From Pseudalkalibacillus salsuginis (GTDB taxonomy: Bacteria; Bacillota; Bacilli; Bacillales; Fictibacillaceae), in contig NZ_JAKJHW010000001.1 of the NCBI RefSeq assembly GCF_021646685.1, forward strand, positions 186,001 to 250,000: 64,000 bases of DNA. The letters run 5' to 3'. Positions 59,592 through 64,000 of this stretch are shown piece after piece. Every line of letters begins with the position of its first letter. The stretch's first letter is position 1. The position numbers were made by a program, and so were the translations under genes. The notes below the pieces were generated by a model. The model had not been told where the DNA came from. It searched no databases and saw only the letters and a program-made list of their open reading frames with translations.

Positions 59592-60695
59592 TTAAATACC
59601 TTGTTCAATCAGTTGATTCGGATATTCTTTCGCATCTTCCTCGCCACGTAGGACGCGCAAACCACCTTCAGCCAAAGCTTGGAGTTCGTTTTCGCCTGGG
59701 TGTACGATCACATCACTGATCCATTCAATCCGTTCCGTAATTTCATTCACAAAATCCTTACCGTATGCGAGACCGCCTGTAAGGACGATTGCATCGACCT
59801 TTCCATGCAATACCGCACTCGCTGCACCGATTTCCTTTGCCACTTGATAAGCCATAGCTTTATAGATCAACTTGGCTTTTTCATCGCCAGCTTCAATTCT
59901 CTTTTCGACTTCCACAGCATCATTCGTGCCAAGGTAGCCAACAAAGCCTGCGTTTCCTACAAGTTTTTTCATGATTTCTTCAGCATAATATTCTCCTGAA
60001 AAGCACATGGATACAAGATCACCAACCGGTACTGTCCCTGCCCGCTCAGGAGAAAATGGTCCTTCACCATGCAAACCATTGTTTACGTCAATGACTCTTC
60101 CTTCTTTGTGTACTCCGACCGTAATTCCCCCGCCCATGTGTGTAACGATCAAGCGAAGATTTTCATATGATCGGTCTAACTGTTTCGCTACTCTTCGTGC
60201 GACTGCTTTTTGGTTCAGAGCATGGAAAATACTTTTTCTTTGTATTTCAGGAACACCTGAGACTCTAGCAAGCGGTGCCAATTCATCAACCACTACCGGA
60301 TCGACAATATAAGAGGGAATATTCAACCCACGTGCGATCTCATATGCGATGATGCCACCTAAATTCGAAGCATGTTCTCCTGAATAACCTTTTCGAAGGT
60401 CCTCAAGCATCAAGTCATTCACATTATAAGTACCGCCTTCAATCGGACGGAGAAGGCCACCTCGTCCTACGACAGCACTTAACTTCGAGATATTGATACC
60501 TTCGTGGTCCAATGTTTCCAGAATGACGTTTTTGCGGAATTCATATTGATCGATGATATGGTCGAATTCATTGATCACTTCGCTATCATGGCGAATGGTC
60601 TTTTCGAACACAGAATTTTCATCATCAAATATTCCGATTTTTGTAGATGTTGATCCTGGGTTGATTACAAGTAATCGATATTCTCTTTGTTGCAA
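59592..60695 (-). CDS. buk: Butyrate kinase (branched-chain)
   Basis: Buk converts acyl phosphates from Ptb to the free acid with ATP formation, or the reverse. The 367-residue protein has the ASKHA-fold start [28 protein letters not shown] (adenosine-binding) and [13 protein letters not shown]. The start is a TTG at 60695 because GGAGG lies 8 bases upstream; the ATG five codons earlier contains that site. In the operon it may divert branched acyl-CoAs to acids with substrate-level phosphorylation. The 180-base gap to bcd holds no gene. Confidence 0.94.
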   Translation of the reverse strand: MQQREYRLLVINPGSTSTKIGIFDDENSVFEKTIRHDSEVINEFDHIIDQYEFRKNVILETLDHEGINISKLSAVVGRGGLLRPIEGGTYNVNDLMLEDLRKGYSGEHASNLGGIIAYEIARGLNIPSYIVDPVVVDELAPLARVSGVPEIQRKSIFHALNQKAVARRVAKQLDRSYENLRLIVTHMGGGITVGVHKEGRVIDVNNGLHGEGPFSPERAGTVPVGDLVSMCFSGEYYAEEIMKKLVGNAGFVGYLGTNDAVEVEKRIEAGDEKAKLIYKAMAYQVAKEIGAASAVLHGKVDAIVLTGGLAYGKDFVNEITERIEWISDVIVHPGENELQALAEGGLRVLRGEEDAKEYPNQLIEQGI

Positions 60696-60877
60696 AACGG
60701 AACCCTCCATTGATGACTCTTAAAAACGATTTTTTATAATTAGGCCTAGTTATTCTTCATTGTTGATTATTATGCGCGAATCTACAAGCATCCTGATTGT
60801 GCCACACTATGGGGTCTTGTTTGGTATTTTTCTAGGCAGGAGCTTTAAGAATCAACATTGAATTTAAAAGAGCTAAT

Positions 60878-61981
60878 TCATTGGCCGATGCGTTGGGATA
60901 GAATATGTCTGCTGTTTAGTAAGAATTGGCTTCTGGAATTCTTGTTTCGTTCGATACGTTCCTCTGCAAGACGGTCTGCAGCCATATATGTAGGAATGGC
61001 ATCCCGCTTTGAAATTTCAAACACCCTTGCAATGTTGTCATAGATCGTTTCAACTTTTTTCATCGCCCGATCACGGTTATATCCATATAACTCATCTGCA
61101 ACGTTGATTACACCGCCAGCATTGATCACGTAGTCCGGAGCATATGCAATACCCATTTCATGAATCGCATCTCCATGTTTCGTATCCTTCAGCTGGTTGT
61201 TTGCTGCACCAGCAATGACTTTCGCCTTCAATTGTGGAATTGTTTCATCATTCACAGTCGCTCCAAGTGCACATGGCGCATAGATGTCACATTCAACAGA
61301 ATAGATGTCGTCTGGATCCACAGCTTTTGCTCCGAAATCATCTACTGCACGCTGTACTGCTTCCTTATGGATATCTGTAACGATCAGTTGTGCACCTTCC
61401 TCATGCAGATGCTTACAAAGATTATAAGCCACATTGCCGACACCTTGGACAGCAACTACCTTCCCTTCAAGTGAATCTGTACCGAATGCTTCTTTAGCAG
61501 CAGCCTTCATTCCTCTATAAACACCATACGCTGTTACCGGTGACGGATTACCCGAGGAACCGAATGCAGGTGATACTCCAGTTACGAATTCTGTTTCTTG
61601 ACGGATAAGATCCATGTCTGCAACAGTTGTGCCAACGTCTTCTGCAGTTATGTAACGTCCATTCAAGCCTTGGATATAACGACCGAACGCGCGGAACATT
61701 TCTTCATTTTTATCTGTTCGGGGGTCACCGATGATGACTGTCTTTCCACCGCCTAGATTCAATCCAGCTGCCGCATTTTTATACGTCATACCTTTTGCAA
61801 GTCGAAGAGCATCTTCAATCGCTGCATCTTCTGTTTCGTATGTCCACATTCTTGTACCACCGAGCGCAGGACCCAGCGTCGTATCATGGATACAGATGAT
61901 TGCCTTTAAACCGGACTGCTTATCTTGGCAAATCACCAATTGTTCGTAATCATAAGTCTCCATATATTTGAAAATTTCCAT
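60878..61981 (-). CDS. bcd: Leucine dehydrogenase
   Basis: Bcd oxidatively deaminates leucine, valine and isoleucine with NAD+, supplying the 2-oxo acids for the bkd complex. The 367-residue protein contains the catalytic glycine-rich [12 protein letters not shown] with its lysine (residue near 80), [10 protein letters not shown], the Rossmann motif [13 protein letters not shown] and the cofactor-binding [15 protein letters not shown]. The ATG at 61981 has GGAGG 9 bases upstream and starts the protein like B. subtilis Bcd; the ATG two codons before is too close to the site. Confidence 0.96.
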   Translation of the reverse strand: MEIFKYMETYDYEQLVICQDKQSGLKAIICIHDTTLGPALGGTRMWTYETEDAAIEDALRLAKGMTYKNAAAGLNLGGGKTVIIGDPRTDKNEEMFRAFGRYIQGLNGRYITAEDVGTTVADMDLIRQETEFVTGVSPAFGSSGNPSPVTAYGVYRGMKAAAKEAFGTDSLEGKVVAVQGVGNVAYNLCKHLHEEGAQLIVTDIHKEAVQRAVDDFGAKAVDPDDIYSVECDIYAPCALGATVNDETIPQLKAKVIAGAANNQLKDTKHGDAIHEMGIAYAPDYVINAGGVINVADELYGYNRDRAMKKVETIYDNIARVFEISKRDAIPTYMAADRLAEERIERNKNSRSQFLLNSRHILSQRIGQ

Positions 61982-62050
61982 GTTCATATTCCTCCCTGAA
62001 ATCGATCTATTGTTTGACGGACCGTAACCGCCTGTGTAAAAGTAGCAACC

Positions 62051-62944
62051 CTAAATTGAACGTACTGCCAGCGCAATCGAATACAACTTACTCTCTGAAG
62101 TATCAGCCCGGGATGTCAATACAATCGGGGCTTTTGCACCAGCAATGACAGCACCGACTTTAGCGCGGGCAAAATAAATCAATGATTTGTATAGCGTATT
62201 TCCAGTCTCGATATTAGGAACTAGAAGGATATCCGCTTGTCCAGCGACTTGTCCTCCTATCCCTTTATGTTCTGCAGCTTCCATAGAAACCGCATTATCG
62301 AGGGCAAGTGGACCATCCACAACACAATTCTTAATTTGCCCCCTAATATTCATTTGGGTAAGAGCTGCTGCATCAAGTGTTGCTTCCATCGATGGATTGA
62401 CGACTTCTATTGCAGTAATCGGGGCAACCTTTGGATTTTCCACGCCTATTCTGACCGCTACACCTACTGCATTCTGGACGATTTCTGCTTTTTGCTGTAA
62501 ATCTGGCGCAATATTCATAGCAGCATCCGTAACGAATACCAAACGGTCGTACCCTGTCACTTCGAAGGCTGCAACATGTGAAAGTACTTTCCCGGTCCTT
62601 AGCCCATACTCTTTATTCAGAACCGCCTTAAGGATACGAGCTGTCGAAACCATCCCCTTCATCAACACATCCGCTTCACCATCGCTGACAGCTTGGACTG
62701 CTTTTGCGGCTGCTTCATCTGGATCACCACAAGGAATCACCTTCAGACGCTCCGATACATCTAATCCTAAGGTTTGAAGGAGAGACATCATCTTATCTTC
62801 ATCACCGAATAATCGAAAAGAAGCAATTTGTTTATCTAACGCCATTTTGACTGCCTCGATAACCTCGTGATCCTCTGCAGCGGCTACCGCAACGATTTTA
62901 TTTGGCAATTGGGTTGCTTCTTCGATGAGTTTTTCTAAATACAT
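62051..62944 (-). CDS. ptb: Phosphate butyryltransferase
   Basis: Ptb exchanges CoA for phosphate on butyryl- and branched-chain acyl-CoA. The 297-residue protein belongs to the phosphotransacetylase family, with ADVLMKGMVSTARILKAVL (residues about 92-110), VFVTDAAMNIAPDL and ILLVPNIETGNTLYKSL as conserved segments. It is the first gene of the seven-gene operon and has a sigma-54 promoter upstream. The ribosome binding site is weak and the leader is about 55 bases long. Confidence 0.94.
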   Translation of the reverse strand: MYLEKLIEEATQLPNKIVAVAAAEDHEVIEAVKMALDKQIASFRLFGDEDKMMSLLQTLGLDVSERLKVIPCGDPDEAAAKAVQAVSDGEADVLMKGMVSTARILKAVLNKEYGLRTGKVLSHVAAFEVTGYDRLVFVTDAAMNIAPDLQQKAEIVQNAVGVAVRIGVENPKVAPITAIEVVNPSMEATLDAAALTQMNIRGQIKNCVVDGPLALDNAVSMEAAEHKGIGGQVAGQADILLVPNIETGNTLYKSLIYFARAKVGAVIAGAKAPIVLTSRADTSESKLYSIALAVRSI

Positions 62945-62996
62945 GACCTGAGTTCAACCCTTTCTAAAACATAATCTTTTTCCACCGTATAGGTAT

Positions 62997-63012
62997 TGCA
63001 AGATTCATGCCA
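62997..63012 (-). promoter_or_regulatory. Sigma-54 (SigL) promoter of the bkd operon
   Basis: On the minus strand TGGCAT-N5-TTGCA matches the -24/-12 consensus TGGCAC-N5-TTGCW with one mismatch and correct spacing. It lies 53 bases upstream of ptb. The adjacent gene encodes a sigma-54-dependent activator, as in B. subtilis, where BkdR and SigL drive this operon. Confidence 0.88.
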
Positions 63013-63096
63013 ACTTTTCATCCCTTGGTATGATAGCGTTATCAGAAATTGACCTATGCAAGTTTTTTCGTAGTATGAAATATTTTGCGTGCCGTT

Positions 63097-64000
63097 TTAT
63101 TCAATGTTGTACTTATCGATTTTATAATAGAGATTTCGCAATGACACATCGAGCCTTTTTGCAGTCTTCGTCTTATTCCCGTTACATTCTTTAAGCGTTT
63201 TCTGAATCAACCCTTTTTCAAATTGATTTACTTGCTCTTGTAACGGTTGGTCATCGTGATGTGAAGCTTGTGGATCTGAACTACGTTGTACTCCAGTATC
63301 CAATGAAGGTATCGATGTGACATCAATCCATGATTCATGGAAGGAAAGATGAATGATCGCTCTCCCTAAAATATTTTCTAGTTCACGGACGTTTCCAGGC
63401 CAATGGTATTTACAAAGATACTCGATTCCCTTCTCTGTAATCCCCTCAATGTTCCTTCCATAATCTTGATTCAATTTCCTTATCAAGTGATCACATAGTT
63501 TACCGATATCCTCTTTACGTTCTCTTAAAGGAGGTATGAAGATTGGAAGCCGATTGATCCGATAATATAAATCTTCCCGAAAAGAGCCTTCGATTATTCT
63601 TTTTTCCAGATTTACATTTGTTGCAGCGATCACACGCACTTTTATCGGGATAGGTTTGGTACCACCCACGCGGATGATTTCATTTTCCTGGAGTACCCGT
63701 AAAAGCTTTGCCTGAGTATCACTTGATAACTCTCCGATTTCATCCAGAAATATACTTCCGCCGTTAGCTTCTTCAAAAAGCCCTCTTTTACCGCCTTTTT
63801 TCGCTCCCGAAAATGCACCCTCCTCATAGCCGAACAGTTCACTTTCAAGCAGCGATTCAGAAATAGCCGCACAATTTACACGAACGAACTTGTTGTATTT
63901 CAAGCTGCTCCCATTATGGATAGCATGTGCAAATAATTCTTTGCCGGTTCCTGACTCTCCTCGCAATAGCACAGTTGCTGGTGTGGAAGCACCTAATTTT
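63097..64000 (-). CDS. bkdR: Sigma-54-dependent activator BkdR, N-terminal part beyond window edge
   Basis: The 301 visible residues include the AAA+ activator domain with Walker [11 protein letters not shown], the sigma-54-contacting GAFSGA loop (normally GAFTGA), Walker [12 protein letters not shown] and the R-finger region, followed by a C-terminal Fis-type helix-turn-helix ([20 protein letters not shown]). The frame is still open at base 64000, so the sensory N-terminal domain lies outside. It would bind upstream of the sigma-54 promoter and activate the bkd operon in response to branched-chain amino acids. Confidence 0.93.
   Translation of the reverse strand, partial: KLGASTPATVLLRGESGTGKELFAHAIHNGSSLKYNKFVRVNCAAISESLLESELFGYEEGAFSGAKKGGKRGLFEEANGGSIFLDEIGELSSDTQAKLLRVLQENEIIRVGGTKPIPIKVRVIAATNVNLEKRIIEGSFREDLYYRINRLPIFIPPLRERKEDIGKLCDHLIRKLNQDYGRNIEGITEKGIEYLCKYHWPGNVRELENILGRAIIHLSFHESWIDVTSIPSLDTGVQRSSDPQASHHDDQPLQEQVNQFEKGLIQKTLKECNGNKTKTAKRLDVSLRNLYYKIDKYNIE

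Noticed and set aside
62187-62777. Long open frame antisense to ptb
   Set aside because: It is a by-product of codon bias in the ptb gene; no ribosome binding site and low-complexity serine/alanine-rich composition.

Overview
The window is chromosomal DNA of a Bacillaceae member (low-GC Firmicute). Supporting signs are strong GGAGG-type ribosome binding sites, frequent TTG/GTG starts, and a gene order that follows the Bacillus subtilis yqi/yqj/yqk block in many places: bkd operon, brxB, yqjA, an L,D-transpeptidase, methylmalonyl/propionyl carboxylase, yqjE peptidase, polY1, namA, yqjN, proC, yqjP, yqjQ, yqzH. I cannot name the species. Most genes lie on the minus strand.

Layout. 1-3.1 kb: end of an HMG-CoA lyase gene, an FAD oxidoreductase and a TVP38-type membrane protein. 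3.1-4.4 kb: a type I toxin-antitoxin locus (holin-like 28-residue toxin) and a candidate small RNA. 4.4-9.7 kb: a lipoprotein, a GntR(YtrA)-ABC transporter-sigma factor operon, and a broken cation/proton antiporter. 9.9-15 kb: DDAH-like hydrolase, VanW protein, guaC, a repeat-rich gap, and the SOS-type yolD-uvrX pair with LexA boxes. 15-25 kb: amino-sugar recycling genes (nagZ; nagA-nagB-nagR-sugar kinase, followed by a decayed namZ), fabI with a FapR operator, transporters and acetyltransferases. 25-35.5 kb: MFS pump with TetR, acetyltransferase, small proteins, yqjQ/yqjP, proC, yqjN, GDPD, namA. 36-46.9 kb: moxR-DUF58-membrane protein operon, polY1, a free-standing sigma-region-3-like small protein, a MarR regulator, yqjE, and the propionyl-CoA to succinyl-CoA genes, including a fusion of the B12-binding mutase subunit with the epimerase. 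47-50 kb: the Prli42 miniprotein and an iron-storage encapsulin cassette (IMEF cargo, shell, targeted [2Fe-2S] ferredoxin, and a divergent four-cysteine protein of unknown function flanked by Fur boxes). 50-54.6 kb: L,D-transpeptidase, yqjA, a broken NERD gene, tRNA-Arg, brxB, a Zur-boxed zinc-binding lipoprotein. 54.8-64 kb: the branched-chain keto acid dehydrogenase operon (ptb-bcd-buk-lpdV-bkdAA-bkdAB-bkdB) behind a sigma-54 promoter, with its activator BkdR running off the right edge.

How the genes fit together. Leucine, valine and isoleucine breakdown is a recurring theme: HMG-CoA lyase at the left edge, the bkd operon at the right, and the carboxylase/epimerase/mutase set that would take propionyl-CoA from valine and isoleucine to succinyl-CoA. 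A second theme is cell-wall amino-sugar recycling, in which the exo-muramidase NamZ has been lost. A third is metal homeostasis (Fur-boxed encapsulin genes, Zur-boxed ZnuA).

The most interesting item is the encapsulin cassette. The IMEF cargo (at its C-terminus) and the ferredoxin (at its N-terminus) carry the identical eight-residue docking motif LTIGSLKG, and an unrecognised CxxC protein shares the Fur-boxed intergenic region. Second is a dispersed structured repeat present in five copies, always in the sense orientation just downstream of plus-strand genes. Several 21-bp-period tandem repeats, two candidate sRNAs and several small proteins under 60 residues were also found.
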